This document shows, piece after piece, positions 10,371-21,719 of a DNA stretch of 64,000 bases (position 1 is the first letter of the stretch; every line of letters starts with the position of its first letter). A model generated the notes under the pieces. That model did not search any database, was not told the DNA's origin, and was given only the letters and a program-made list of their open reading frames with translations. Position numbers and translations under genes: made by a program. This DNA comes from Cristatella mucedo (lineage: Eukaryota; Bryozoa; Phylactolaemata; Cristatellidae). The stretch spans positions 434,001 through 498,000 of the forward strand of contig WPIO01000097.1 of assembly GCA_009760855.2 (NCBI GenBank). Direction: 5' to 3'.

Positions 10371-11690
10371 AAAATGCTATAACACCCCGACGATATTTTG
10401 TAGCACTAGAAAGAAAGAAAAATATGGCATGTGTCATCATTAGATGTTAAAATTTGAATCCCCAAAACCAATTAGGCCAGAGTTTGACCACCAGCTTGTC
10501 AGCCCCCTTTGTAATAGCTTAGGCTGCCGTGACGATGTCACCAAGTGGCCACCGTCGGGCCAATGAGCTGCAGGTTTTAATTGCTCCCGTGGCAGCATGA
10601 CTGAGGCATCGAAATGCAAGGCTACGTGGAAACATCAAGATAACCAGACCACGGTGATTGGATGCCGTACTTGACGACAGTCCTATTATGTCAAGTAGCT
10701 GAGTATATGAACAAATTCAATGAGCAAAACATTAAGCATATTCGCAATTTAAGAGTTACGGAAAAAGCATTGAACTTACATTACATATTGATTACAATTA
10801 TAGGCGCCTAGCTGATGCTCTCACTTTGAAAAGCATAGCATACCTGTTGGTTTCATACCTTCATTTCGAGTTATCTGAAGGTACGTCGCACGGGCTTCCT
10901 GTCATTTATCTACCGATATTTGCCAACCCCCTACATATAAAGCAAAAATTGTATGTAGCAAGATCGATCTCTAAAGGATCTGCAGCCGGTGGACCTTAGA
11001 TTTAAACCCACACACGGTGTAACTTTCATGGACCGTTAACCAAAAGTGGAGGCCCTAATACATAGCAAGTTCATCTTTAAATTATTTCTTTCGTGAAAGG
11101 CATGATGTTCCACAGTGGCCCTTACCGAGTGCATGCAGGCGCATTTGGAAAAACGAGTTAGTCGTACACATGTGCACTTTTGTAGAATTATTTTCTTAGG
11201 ACTTGGTTCATTTCTGGTGCATTAATGTTTGGATTCATTCTTTCACTTAAAGCATTCTATTATGTTGTTGATTTCATACCGTATGTGTGTGTGAGGGAGT
11301 GTGTGCGTATGCATATGTGAGGCTGCTATAAAAAAAGGGCATGGCCATGTTTATGATTGAAGTTCATTTTAGATGCAACTCATTTATTGCACTTTGCACC
11401 TGTACTGGTATGTGCTGGATTTCCTTAATTTTGAAAGGTCTGTCGTTTTGTAATCTACCTACTTCTCGTATATATATAATGACAGTGGTTGCCACGTTCT
11501 GTGCACATTTATTTGAATTTTGTTTGGCACACTTTTGATTCATTTCAGCTAGGCATCTTGTTTTTTGCGCTGGCAATTTACTCAAATTAGTACTGCCCTC
11601 TTTCCTCGAGCGCCTATGCTCATACGAAAAGCACTCCTGTTGCGATTTCTCCTCTGTGTCCTCCTCTTCTCAGCATCCTCTTCCTTCATC
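10371..11690. other. intron 5 stretch without recognised content
   Basis: This part of intron 5 is AT-rich and unique-looking. No gene, splice-compatible family exon or repeat signature was seen. Confidence 0.6.
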
Positions 11691-11694
11691 TCAC

Positions 11695-11803
11695 ATCTTC
11701 GACGATCGTGCTTCCTTTGCAGCAATTGCACAGCCCCTAGAAAGAGATTGAGTTCTCTGATGGTACTTTATCAAATGTATTATTATTATTATCATTATTA
11801 TCT
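11695..11803 (+). mobile_element. LINE family A 3' end
   Basis: The sequence CTTTGCAGCAATTGCACAGC, then CCTAGAAAGAGATTGAGTTC and an (ATT)n terminus match the 3' ends of other family-A copies. A CT-rich stretch follows. Confidence 0.8.
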
Positions 11804-12109
11804 CCTCCTTTGCTGCCTCCTCTTTTTCTGCCACCTCTGCCTTTTTTCTCTGCCTCCTCATCTGCCCTTCCTTCTCTGCCTTCCTCCCTTCTTCCCCCTT
11901 CTCCTCTTCCTCTCCCTACTCTTCTGTTGGTCTTCCATATTTGTCTGGCAGCGTATGCATTAAAAAAGTGATCACACTTGTCAATGCATTTGGTTTTTGG
12001 GAGTCGTGCGCAGACGACCTTTTAGCAAATATACCGTCGTTATCGAGAACTGCTTGCTTAAGCAGAGCAGTTGGCCTCCACCTGACACTCTATGATCTCG
12101 GTGGCCGTA

Positions 12110-12268
12110 AGGCCGCCTGGCTAGTGTGGATCGACTCCTTTTTTGGTGTGCCCACGTGTGCACCTCTCGGCTGCAGTAGTTTACTGCTGTTCCACTGTCA
12201 CGCCTGTCTCGCATTAGGCCTACCTCTTTCTTAGAGTATGCAGCTCTGCTTGCTGCCTTAATCAGTCA
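12110..12268 (+). repeat. unclassified dispersed repeat, copy 2
   Basis: This is the partner of 10195-10360, with clear interrupted identity over about 150 bases. It is in the same orientation and the same intron (intron 5). Confidence 0.7.
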
Positions 12269-12398
12269 CGCGTAAGTCGGGGGAGAAAAACCAGTGCCCA
12301 GGAAAACTATGTATACGTTTGGCCTCGGTGGACGAGTGGGACTGTGGCCAACCTTCCTCATGCATGCTGCACTTGTGTCGCGTTTGGTCGTGCACTGG

Positions 12399-12400
<2 letters not shown>

Positions 12401-12441
<41 letters not shown>

Positions 12442-12508
12442 TGTCTGCCTGTGTGTATGCGTATGTGCACCCCTGCAAGTGCATCTCCCTTCCATCCCAT
12501 TCCCTCCC

Positions 12509-12585
<77 letters not shown>

Positions 12586-12634
12586 GTCTCTGTCTGTCTC
12601 TGTCTGTCTGTCTGTCTCTCTGTCTCTCTCTCTC
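12401..12634. repeat. (GT)n then (CT)n microsatellites
   Basis: A pure (GT)20 occurs at 12401-12440 and a (TC)n run at 12513-12579, which decays into TCTG repeats to about 12634. Confidence 0.97.
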
Positions 12635-12714
12635 ATTGTTGCTTTTCCATTTTTGAAGTTTGGCTACAAAGGGGCAGACAGCTCTAGGCAGCAACTGTGT
12701 TTATATATATATAT

Positions 12715-13180
12715 GTATCTCCTTCAGTAACTCCACAAAGTCATAAAGACCATGTGGGTGTTACGCAGGAGAGTTTTGTATAGCGCACTCACAGCCTAAG
12801 CGGCTTTCGGTACGCATTCGGTAGCCAACAGACTTCGTCTCACGCAACAAAGAGAAAGTGGGAAGCATAGCAGAGTTAGGAGAGCAGTTAAGGTAGTGAG
12901 TAGCATAGAAGTAGCAGTTCAGGACCGCTGAAAAAGATGTGCCATAGTCGGCAGTTGGAGAGTAGATGTCGTTGCATAAGAATTGTGGAAGTGAGTTCCA
13001 CAGTCTAGGACCTGCAGAGCTAAAGCTTCTGTCGCCAACTGTCTTTAAGCGGAGGAATGGGACAGCTAATTTATTGTCCACACAGGACCTGAGGGCGTGA
13101 ACAGGCTGAAACTGATGCAGCAGTTCAGCTAGGTACGAAGGAGCCAAGCCGTGGCGGGCCTTGTGGGTCAGCGTGTTTCT
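12715..13180 (-). mobile_element. LINE family B 3' end with RT C-terminus
   Basis: The complement codes LAELLHQFQPVHALRSCVDN, then VGDRSFSSAGPRLWNSLPQF, the typical C-terminal region of L2/CR1-type reverse-transcriptase ORFs, then the family-B 3' part. The open frame at 12761-13147 (128 codons) remains intact, so the copy is comparatively recent. It is 5' truncated near 13180. Confidence 0.9.
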
Positions 13181-13471
13181 CAGGTTCTGCCTGAGGGCTG
13201 CTGCCCTTTAAGCATAGAGCAGCCATGTTCAAGTCATTGCTTGTGGCTTTCCTTGAAAAGGTTGAACCGGCCTCCTTGCGACAGCCTCCGGCATTCATGG
13301 ACTTATTTGACATTTAAGACAAGTTTGCTGCTCACTATAAATCCCATTCAACTTAGTCTGACCATAGTTTTAGTATCACGTAAAGAACGACTCTGTGCGG
13401 TGGCTGGCCAGCCAACATACAGGAACTTCGTCACATGATGCTAAAATGACCGAAACAGCAATACTAAAAAA

Positions 13472-13519
<48 letters not shown>

Positions 13520-13522
13520 GTG
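13472..13522. repeat. (GT)n microsatellite
   Basis: A run of about 25 GT units, with one interruption. Confidence 0.97.
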
Positions 13523-15183
13523 CACCTGCACTTTCGCATAATGAAATGACTAACAAAAGCAGGTGTTCCGTCCATAGGAAATTGAAAAGAGTCAGCTTTT
13601 TGTGGTTTTTTTTAAGGTGTGATTACCAGAAAGGAAATATCAATGACCGTATTAACCTCTGCTATCTCTATCTGTGAAAGTGTCCGAAAACAGATAAGTG
13701 GCTCCTGGAGTTTAATTTATGAGGGCCAGCTAAAAGGCATAATAAATGCTGTGCTTGATAGCTGAACTTGCCTGTCAAAAGATCAGAAGTACGATAGGTT
13801 GGCCATATTATTCACTTCATAGAAAGCACATTCATAGCACAGCCCCCCCTTCCTTCCATGGATCACGTTAAGAGAAAGAGCCACTTACTTTGATTTTGAG
13901 GCTGGAATTTTTTTTTATTGAGGTATGCTCTCTGCCCACACCCTTCAAGGACATAGCTATGATTACCTAGTGTTTGCCATGGGGCTAAACCCTGACCTTG
14001 CCTTTGCAAGCCTATCCAGATGGCTGTGACACTGCCTGCTACCACTGCTGCTGCCACCTTGTCTACTTGCCTCTGCCAACTTGTACCAGCATCCCGTGTG
14101 GGTAGCTCACTAGGTTCCCTTTGGGAGCTTGCTGACTCCACCTACATTGGAAAGCTGCCAAACCTGCCCCTCCTGGACAGTTTCCGGCAGGATCCTTAGT
14201 TGAGAGGGTTTTTGTAATGGTTACATGCTCCATTGGTCTTGGTTTAGGCCTGGGGCACAGGAATTCCGAAGAGTTTAATCATTGTTGTTGCAGTGGCATT
14301 ATATAGACTGCTTGGGACCATCTTAGTTTGCAATAACAACATTTAAATTCGGTATTACCTTAACAGTAATTTCATATGAGAACGCCTGGTGTTTTGGTGC
14401 TAATGAATCTATCGTCTAGGCAGGCAGCGACATTGTTTTTAGTCATCGACCGACATGGCCTGCTGCTAGTTTGATCGGCAGTATTCCTTGCACTGCAATG
14501 CTCAGCTTTAGTTCTTTGCATCTGCTGTTGCTTTCCGATTATTACACTGAATCTTTTCCTGTACATAGCTCCGAGCCATTGAAACTTGTGCATGGTAGGA
14601 TGGGTGTAATGCTCGACCCTGTTCAGTCAGAGCCCCTTAACCGAACAGGCTTCCAGCTCCTGGGGTAGTAGGATGACATACCTGCCTCCCTGAATTGTCA
14701 AAGTTTCCAGACTTGGCATAGAGGCTGCAACATCAAACTGATATAGGAATGCAGTATTGCAGAAAATAGCCTATGACTGCAGCCGAATCGTGCAACTTCA
14801 CACCCAGAAGAGTTCATCTTATCTCGGCAGAGCAAGCAAAAGCCAGGTCGGCTTGTCCTAACAACATCGTCTCGAAATGTAGCCAGGCATAAGGGGTAGA
14901 TCGTGATAAGCATATTGCTGCAACAATTATATTAATGGAAGCCGCCAATGCTGGATGCTGCTATTGCAACGCTGACTTTGAAATGTTAAGGTGATCAGTG
15001 GGACTGGTTTAACTTCCTTTCTGCACCCCTGTGGTCATTTCGGTCTTGGTGGGCACCTATGCCTCATCTGATGCTAATAATGCCAATGCAGGTAGAGATC
15101 CTCTTCGGCTGGATTGGGTTATGTCGAAATTGGCCCCGGCCTGCTCATTAGTGGTTCGCACTGATGAGGTACTGGTGCTGCAC
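13523..15183. other. intron 5 stretch without recognised content
   Basis: No exon, repeat family or RNA gene was recognised. A run of C bases follows from about 15183. Confidence 0.55.
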
Positions 15184-15794
15184 CCCCCCCCCCCCCCCCG
15201 TGCCTAGCTACCCACACATTGGAGCAGCCATGCAGGCACCTAGCTTGTACAGCTGGCTCATCCAAGCAAGGGCCTGTCCTAAGCCGTCAGGTTGGACCAC
15301 TCCTTGCTACAAAATAAGCCAAGTCCGGGTGTTGAGGAGCTCGAGTCATATGACCGATTGGAAGAATGCCTCACCTTCTCGGCCTTGCTCCCATTGTCTA
15401 GTCTCTCGGGGTAAGAAAGAAGCCAGCACGTGATGGTCAGGTCGGTCCATCTCGTCTGGCAAAGAGGGGCTTCCGGATGCTCAGAGGCTGCGGCTCAGTC
15501 GATCGTGCAGGTGGAGCCTGCAGCCAGAGTCCGACTGGTTGGCGATCAGATCTATAGCTTGCCTTAAGACCTACTCTGCTGTAACCTAGAGCACCCTGTG
15601 CACCTCTGCAGGCAGAGGCACAGCAGCCGCTCGCATGGCCAGCAGCCGCGTGCTAGCCGGGAAGAAGCAGCCTCTGCCAGTTGACATTTAACAAAGCCTT
15701 TCCCGGTGTAATTTGCAGCACCTGGCATGCTTTATCAGTGGCTGGTGGGTGTTGCCTAAGTTATTTCTGCACCCTCCTCTTTCATTCATTGCAG

Positions 15795-15854
15795 ACCAGA
15801 GGTTCCCAGACAATGGTCGAGTGGAGCTGATATTCACTAGGAGCGCAGAAGCTG
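15795..15854 (+). CDS. TNS: tensin exon 6: short C2 exon
   Basis: This 60-nt exon is bounded by ttcattgcag|AC and GCTG|gtgagt, phase 1 on both sides. It encodes DQRFPDNGRVELIFTRS, matching the highly conserved 'DDRFPEYGKVEFVFS' of tensin C2 domains. It sits alone between introns of 6.9 and 2.3 kb. Skipping it would keep frame but remove a C2 strand. Confidence 0.95.
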
Positions 15855-16066
15855 GTGAGTACCGAGGCGCGCGGCGGCGGCAGCACACGAGCACTGCTGT
15901 TCGGCCGGCGGTGGTCGGCATCGCTGTACGACGTTGCTGTTGCGTGTGCTTTTGCGTGTCTGTGGCCTTCCACTCTGCAGCATCTTCCAAGTTTGCCTCC
16001 CAGACCTGTCCAAAGATGATGCTCTGGTGAATGCGTAGTAGCTTTGTCTGTGTCTCTCTCTATCTC

Positions 16067-16070
<4 letters not shown>

Positions 16071-16132
<62 letters not shown>
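16071..16132. repeat. (CT)n microsatellite
   Basis: About 30 TC units in intron 6, preceded by imperfect TCTG repeats. Confidence 0.97.
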
Positions 16133-16134
<2 letters not shown>

Positions 16135-16846
16135 CCTCTCTTGCTCCCACCCCCTTCCTGCCTTTCACTTTCCCTTTCTCTGTTTGCACAGGACAGGCCA
16201 GTCACGGTGCCACATTGCGGTACCTGCTAGCTAAACAGCTTTGCCCTAACCCGGTGCATTCTGTTGGCCTTTTTTGCGTTACACATCACGGAAGCTAATG
16301 TTGTCTTACAATTCGACTTGCCGTTCTCCACCATGCGTTGATGAGGGTCATGCGCCGGTCAATAGCACAACAAATTTTCGCTGTGCCAGGGCTCAGCACC
16401 TTGGGGCGAATGTGGCTGTGCTGTTGCTCTCGCCGAGGCCGTGCCACCGGCCTTTCATTTTGTCGGTGCTGTCTATGTCTTCTAGTAGTCATTATAATTT
16501 AGTCTCGTGAATCGCTAGTGCTGCTGCAGATCCTAGCCAGCTGCTGCTGTTCTGAAGTAAATGCAGCCTCTGCAGGCTGTTTGCAAAGAGCCATCCTTAA
16601 AGTACCACCCTCGTCGGAAAGCGCTTGCCGAGCCTGGTCAGATGTTGAGGATTTGGTGAAAGAACGTTTTCACACTCTGCATGGACTCTTGAGAAAGCAC
16701 ACGCCCATTCGGGTGCTTGCTCGATTTGATGACCTCCGTGTGGGGTGCCTCGGGTCAAGTGGAATCGTCATCTTGCATTCTCGGCTGTCCCGGCAGTCTC
16801 CCAATAGTAATGATAAAATACATATATAATTATCTATGTGCAAATG

Positions 16847-16850
<4 letters not shown>

Positions 16851-16877
<27 letters not shown>

Positions 16878-16940
16878 ACTCATTTATATAGCATCCGCAG
16901 AGAACTTGTTCTCCTTCTAGGCACTTTACATGTTTTGTAA
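16851..16940 (-). mobile_element. SINE family A 3' tail with (AT)n
   Basis: An (AT)n run at 16851-16876 abuts an antisense SINE/LINE-type tail. The complement reads GTAAAGTGCCTAGAAGGAGA, then AACAAGTTCTCTGCGG. The head is missing or too diverged to recognise. Confidence 0.65.
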
Positions 16941-17112
16941 AGGAACCCTGGGTTATCAGGCTTAGACAAGCATGCAAAGGTACACATGCAATCGCTGGTC
17001 AGTAGCACTCCTGATTAGTAAGATGCACTGAATCCTACACGGGCAAGCATGCAAAGCTCAAGGGAACAGAAAGGGGCAAGTTCACCGTGCACCAGCTAGC
17101 CGGCCTCTAGAT

Positions 17113-17259
17113 CAGCAGCTCTCAACCTGTGGGTCGCGACCCCTTTTGGGGGTCGAACGACCCTTTCACAGGGGTCGTCTAAGACCACCGGACTACGCAC
17201 ATTTCTACATTTTGCACACAATTAAAGGATCGCTGCATTAGAAAGGTTGAGAACCGCTG
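17113..17259. mobile_element. short non-autonomous hAT element, SPIN-like, second copy
   Basis: The element has 147 bp. It starts CAGCAGCTCTCAACCTGTGG and ends GAAAGGTTGAGAACCGCTG, so the termini are inverted repeats. It shares GTCGCGACCCC and 'CACAGGGGTCGTCTAAGACC' with the element at 4400, and lacks part of its interior. Flanks CTCTAGAT (17105-17112) and CACTAGAT (17260-17267) are a 7-of-8 target duplication. Confidence 0.88.
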
Positions 17260-18196
17260 CACTAGATGGTCGGATGGCACGCTGCCTGGACTTGCTGGTC
17301 CAAACGGCCAGTGCCAGTGTGGAAGTCCATTCGCAGCGTTCGGTTGCTGCTTGCATGACGCATCAGCTGGTCCCTTGCCTGGAGACAGCCTGCTGCCGCA
17401 TTGCCTGTCGCCCATTCTTTTTCGAATCAGCACCTCAATCCTCGGGAGCTGTTGAATGGGATTCCCCTGAGACTAGCCCTTCTGAGGTCAGCTTGCGAAC
17501 CGCACTACCGTCGGCTGGTCATAGTATGGACTGCAAGTTAGCTCGCGATGACCCGTGCTGAAGCGCTCCTTTCTGTTCGGCCCTAATATTAATTATAATA
17601 ATAAAGACACGTTTGTCTAATGCCCACGGAGAATTAATTCTCTTTGTAGGAACTTGACAGAATCTGTCATGTCTTCACAAAAAGGGTGTGTGCTTAGGCA
17701 TGCTGTAGGTGCGCTTAGAATTATTTTTAGAAGTACCTATGCCCGTAGGATAGCACGAAGACCAGCCGACAGCATGACAGCACAGTTGTTCAGTTAATTG
17801 CTTTTTGGATTCCATCGGCTGTTGACCCTAACAGCCATTAGCATGTAAACTTGCAGGCTTGCATGACCTTTTACCCAATAGCAGTAATATTAGTCTAGCG
17901 GCTGCAGGCCGACTAGCTTTAATTAGTTAAAAAACGAAGTGTTGAGTGCTTGTGGAGTCGACGTCGAAGTTTCATGCAGGTCACCTATCCCTTGGCCGGA
18001 AGTCTTTATCCAGTTTCATTTACTTTAATTTGCCATTTTGCCTGTCGGATCCCTTGCTCCCTTGGCCCCTTGCATCTGGCAGTGCTGCACCGTCAATGAC
18101 ATCGAGTGTTCAACTCACCCGGTCACACCCACTGCCTAGCTGCCTAGGCAGCCGAGGGCTGCCGTCTCGGAGCTGCATGCCGAATTTCTCTTGTAG

Positions 18197-18307
18197 GCCC
18201 CTCGGACCAACACGACGTCTCGCTCTCACAGGAAGCTCCTCACGACCCCATCGTCCGCTGGGACTCGTACGAGCACCTGGAGCTTTACGACACGGCTCCA
18301 GCTGATG
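18197..18307 (+). CDS. TNS: tensin exon 7: end of C2 domain
   Basis: The exon follows ttcttgtag and ends GATG|gtgagt, phase 1 on both sides, 111 nt. The key match is HDPIVRWDSYEHLE against the family signature 'DPLIRWDSYENL', which closes the C2 domain in tensins. The upstream part is more variable, as it is across the family. The border choice is supported by phase agreement with exons 6 and 8. Confidence 0.95.
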
Positions 18308-18694
18308 GTGAGTCTGCCCTGTCCTATCCCCAGGCATGCGAGCCAGCACAGGCCGACGGCCGGTGGCTGGTGCAAACGAGCCTTCGATGCACCGGTTTGC
18401 ACCGGCTGGCTGGCTTGACCCCCCCCCCTCCACCCCGTGGCTGCCATGCCTGAGCTCTGCCCAGGTCCCTCAGATCAGCTTCTTCGGTGTTAGTTGCTTA
18501 GCCTGGGTGCAGCTATCGCACGACAATTTAGCATCATTCGTTCCGATTTCCGGCTAGTCCAGGGGGACTCGTCCTCAGCCAGCCGGACACTGGGCAGGTC
18601 TGGGAGTTGGCCCGACGAATTGATAGGTAGCCCTTGGCAGAGATGCCAGGGGCAGCCGGACTGACTAGTGGGAGTTCCAATCGGGAGTCTTCGA

Positions 18695-18862
18695 CAGGCC
18701 GTGATGGCACACTAGGTAAGGCGGTTGCTTTCATGACCTCACTCCTAAGGTCGTGGGTTCGATTCCTGCAGTGGGTGATCCTTTATTGCCACTGCAAGCG
18801 GTAGTGATAGCCATCAAGGCTCTTCTGTCGCTATACAAAAAGAGGCTGTTTAAACAGCTTGG
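18695..18862 (+). mobile_element. tRNA-derived SINE family B
   Basis: The head GGCACACTAGGTAAGGCGGT is A-box-like and GGGTTCGATTCCTGC (about 18755-18769) is B-box-like. The body contains CCTTTATTGCCACTGCAAGC and 'GATAGCCATCAAGGCTCTTC', and ends CGCTATACAAAAAGAGGCTG. Other copies occur at 34450, 48655 and 49657. Confidence 0.85.
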
Positions 18863-19479
18863 ATTAAAAGGAGAGCTGCCTCCAGGATGCAGAGTATTCT
18901 GGATCCTTTCGTGCCCAATGGGCTCATGCTGCCAGTCTCTTTTGCCGCCTTGCTGCTTGCATTGTCGTAGCAACCTGGAACACGGGAGGAGCTAGCTTGG
19001 GTACCATTCCATGTCAATTAGACCAGTGCCAGTTGGCAAGAGTCCAGCCGAACAGCCCCCCCCCCAGCCTACCACCACTCCCCCCCAGGTTGGTGTGCTG
19101 GTTGGTAGGCAGTCTCTGTTTATTGCGACCCAGCAGCCAGGAGCCCTGGCTAATTCTTTGTTTAATTGTTAGTACCTGCTCCTTCGGTGCAGGTGTGCTG
19201 CATCTGGGAAGGGGAGGTCTTCGAGCCGTCAAAATGCTAGCCTGCAGCCGAGAGAGGCCTACTAATTGGATTGCTGCTCTGCATTTCAGCTGGCGCCCAG
19301 TTGGCAGAGCACTATGATTTAGTGGTGCTCAGCGTCAAGGAGCCCCATCGCTGTTACTGCTGATCTAGCACGTTTGCTCTCACGGGAATCGCTGGGAGTC
19401 AGGTTGTGCCGAGTTGTCAGCATGACCTCGCTAGGGTGGCACGAGCAGTGACAGCACGCTGCTGTCTGTGGGCCGAGCT

Positions 19480-19596
<117 letters not shown>

Positions 19597-20197
19597 CAAG
19601 GGGGGCAGTTCGGCGGCGGCGCACTGGCGAACGGCCTCGGCAGAAATCTTGCGAATGATTTGATAGAGCTGCATCTGCTGGCCTCGCGAGAGAGCTAGAG
19701 CTCCTGGCCTGTGCTCGGCTGACTGATAATCGTGGCCGCGTTTTCCAGACTCGCCCGTGGCCCAGGAAAGTTTGCCATTTAGTATTGCCGAGCAATTGCA
19801 CCTGGCTGGCCGCAGGGTAAAATGGCATGCGATGCAAAAGGCCGGTGCCAGCATAGCTGCTGCTCGCGAAATTGGCTTTGCCTATCCCACCGTGTCCAAG
19901 TGCGTCTTTAGACATCAGACCGGGTTGCGCTCAGGAGTTCTGCCTAGATTGAACCTGGTGATTCCCTATCTAGGGTGGCGAGTCAGCAGGACGATCTGCT
20001 ACCCTTATGCTCAGTGGCAGCAGATTTTCTGGTTCGCGATTTGGTCTTCTTGGGTAATTGTGGCCCGCTGTCGACCGACGGGCATATGAAAAAAACTTGC
20101 CATATCCGGCAGTCGGCAAGCAACCGATATCTGAGCATGCATGACTCAATCGGGTGGATGCATTTTACAGGAAACCAGCCCCCAACAAAGCCATAAA

Positions 20198-20200
<3 letters not shown>

Positions 20201-20260
<60 letters not shown>
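20201..20260. repeat. (CT)30 microsatellite
   Basis: A pure 60-base CT run in intron 7. Confidence 0.97.
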
Positions 20261-20262
<2 letters not shown>

Positions 20263-20454
20263 TGCTACTTTAGCTGTCTTTAAATGTGGGGGGCTGCTGT
20301 CACGTTTGGCCTAGTTAATGGCATGTTTTTTGTGGGTCTTTGTTGGTTTTTCATATTGGCTGATCGTTATCGTGAAAAAAGATTGGATGAGCATTGCTTC
20401 TATTTGGCGATTTAGTGGACGTCTGCTTGCTTCTGGGCACGAACAAGACTATGA

Positions 20455-20545
20455 TAATAATAATAATGCACTTGATAAAGCGCCCTCAGAGAACTTAATC
20501 TCTTCGTAGGAGCTTTTTATCTGCTGCAAAGGGAAGCTTAGCATG
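20455..20545 (-). mobile_element. LINE family A 3' end
   Basis: An (ATT)n tail on the complement is followed by 'GGGCGCTTTATCAAGTGC' and 'AGAGATTAAGTTCTCTGAGG'. This is a short 5'-truncated copy. Confidence 0.75.
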
Positions 20546-21593
20546 ATCCATGCATGGTCCGACTTCTGCTCGGCCAGTCACCGAAACGGTTTGCTATGAA
20601 AAGAACGGTTTCAATGGAGGAATCAGCTCTCGAGAAGCTTGTACCGGTTCTCCATGGCAAAGAGGCTGTTTCAAACGCCACCCTTCGTGGCTAAGTTCTT
20701 GCCTGGATCGAAAGCAATCAGCCACGAGTGCTGGTCTTGCCGTTCTAGTTCGCTGGTACCCTCTTGCACTGCATTGTTCTTCGTGGCTAGGTCGGCAGGA
20801 AGGCCGATGTAACTGCTGTGCCGGTTATTGAACTGCTCGATCCAATCTCATGGATCTGCTGGTCACCGCAGTCACCACCTGATGGCGGTCGTAGCACTTA
20901 GCTGAACGTTGAGTCTATGACTGCTCTGCGACTGCCAGCTGGGACAGGCTCCATTCTTGTTTGCACCTACTCGACAATGCAATGCAATGGCCGCCTGTCT
21001 GTGACCAGGACAGCAGCAGGCCCGTGCAGCTTTGCTTGCTCAGACGCTGCCATGCAGCGGTGGCCGCTTGGACAACCGATGGTGGCTCGATGGGCTAAAA
21101 CTTGCACTATGTTTGCTGCCCTTTTTACACCCCCAGCACATGCTGTACATTGCACATGCCATACATTGCAAACCCACCCACTCACACCCAATCAACCTTT
21201 CGTGTGCTGAGCTCATCGTGCGTCATGCCTCGTGGCCGCCAGGCGGTGATGGTAGGTGCTGCAAGGCAGCTACTTAATGCAAGCAACCAAACTCTCGGGT
21301 TGCCGCCGGTAGTTTTGTACTTAAGGTCGGAATGCCAGCCTCCTCGGCGATCGCGTCCACTGGTGCTTGCTTTGTGCCAGCTGCTCGTTCGATGTGCCCC
21401 TAGCATGGTAGGCCACTTCGACACTGCTGCTGTCGACTCGCCCCTCCGCCGATCAGTGCTTGGTGCACTTTCTCAGCTGGATGCGCCGGGTGCGTGAGTG
21501 CTGGTGCCTGCGCACTGAGGCGGCGTATCGTCGCTTGAGCAGGGCAGCAGCTTGGTGGCCATTTTTCAGCTGCTCCTCCTGCTCAACCGGCAG

Positions 21594-21719
21594 CTGTGAA
21601 GAGAGGCGTGCGTGTGTCGCGCTATTTCGAAGAGGGACCTCTGGAAGACGGCATCTTTTCGAAGACCCCCAGAACCGGGCAAATGAACGCAGACCTCTTC
21701 TCCGGAGTCGGCACCGTAG
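21594..21719 (+). CDS. TNS: tensin exon 8: conserved post-C2 segment
   Basis: The exon is bounded by accggcag|CT and CCGTAG|gtaagt, phase 1 on both sides, 126 nt. It encodes a stretch with EEGPLEDGIFSKTPRTG, resembling the short conserved 'TQGPLDGSLYAKV' motif just after the C2 domain of vertebrate tensins. The remaining residues are not recognised. It lies 3.3 kb after exon 7 and is followed by a 7.3-kb intron, so an extra variable exon on either side could have been missed. Confidence 0.85.

Noticed and set aside
12266-12730. Several overlapping 120-140 codon open frames on both strands
   Set aside because: They exist only because (GT)n and (CT)n runs contain no stop codons in some frames; there are no codon-like flanks or homology. 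The same applies at 6746-7132, 15782-16205, 33017-33480, 36020-36372, 38090-38440 and 44397-44786.
16518-16829. 103-codon open frame in intron 6
   Set aside because: It looks moderately protein-like, but there is no similarity I can name and no splice pair in the required phase was convincing.
19288-19380. Possible exon after ctgcatttcag at about 19290
   Set aside because: Entered in phase 1 it runs into a TGA after about 25 codons without a convincing donor or family similarity.
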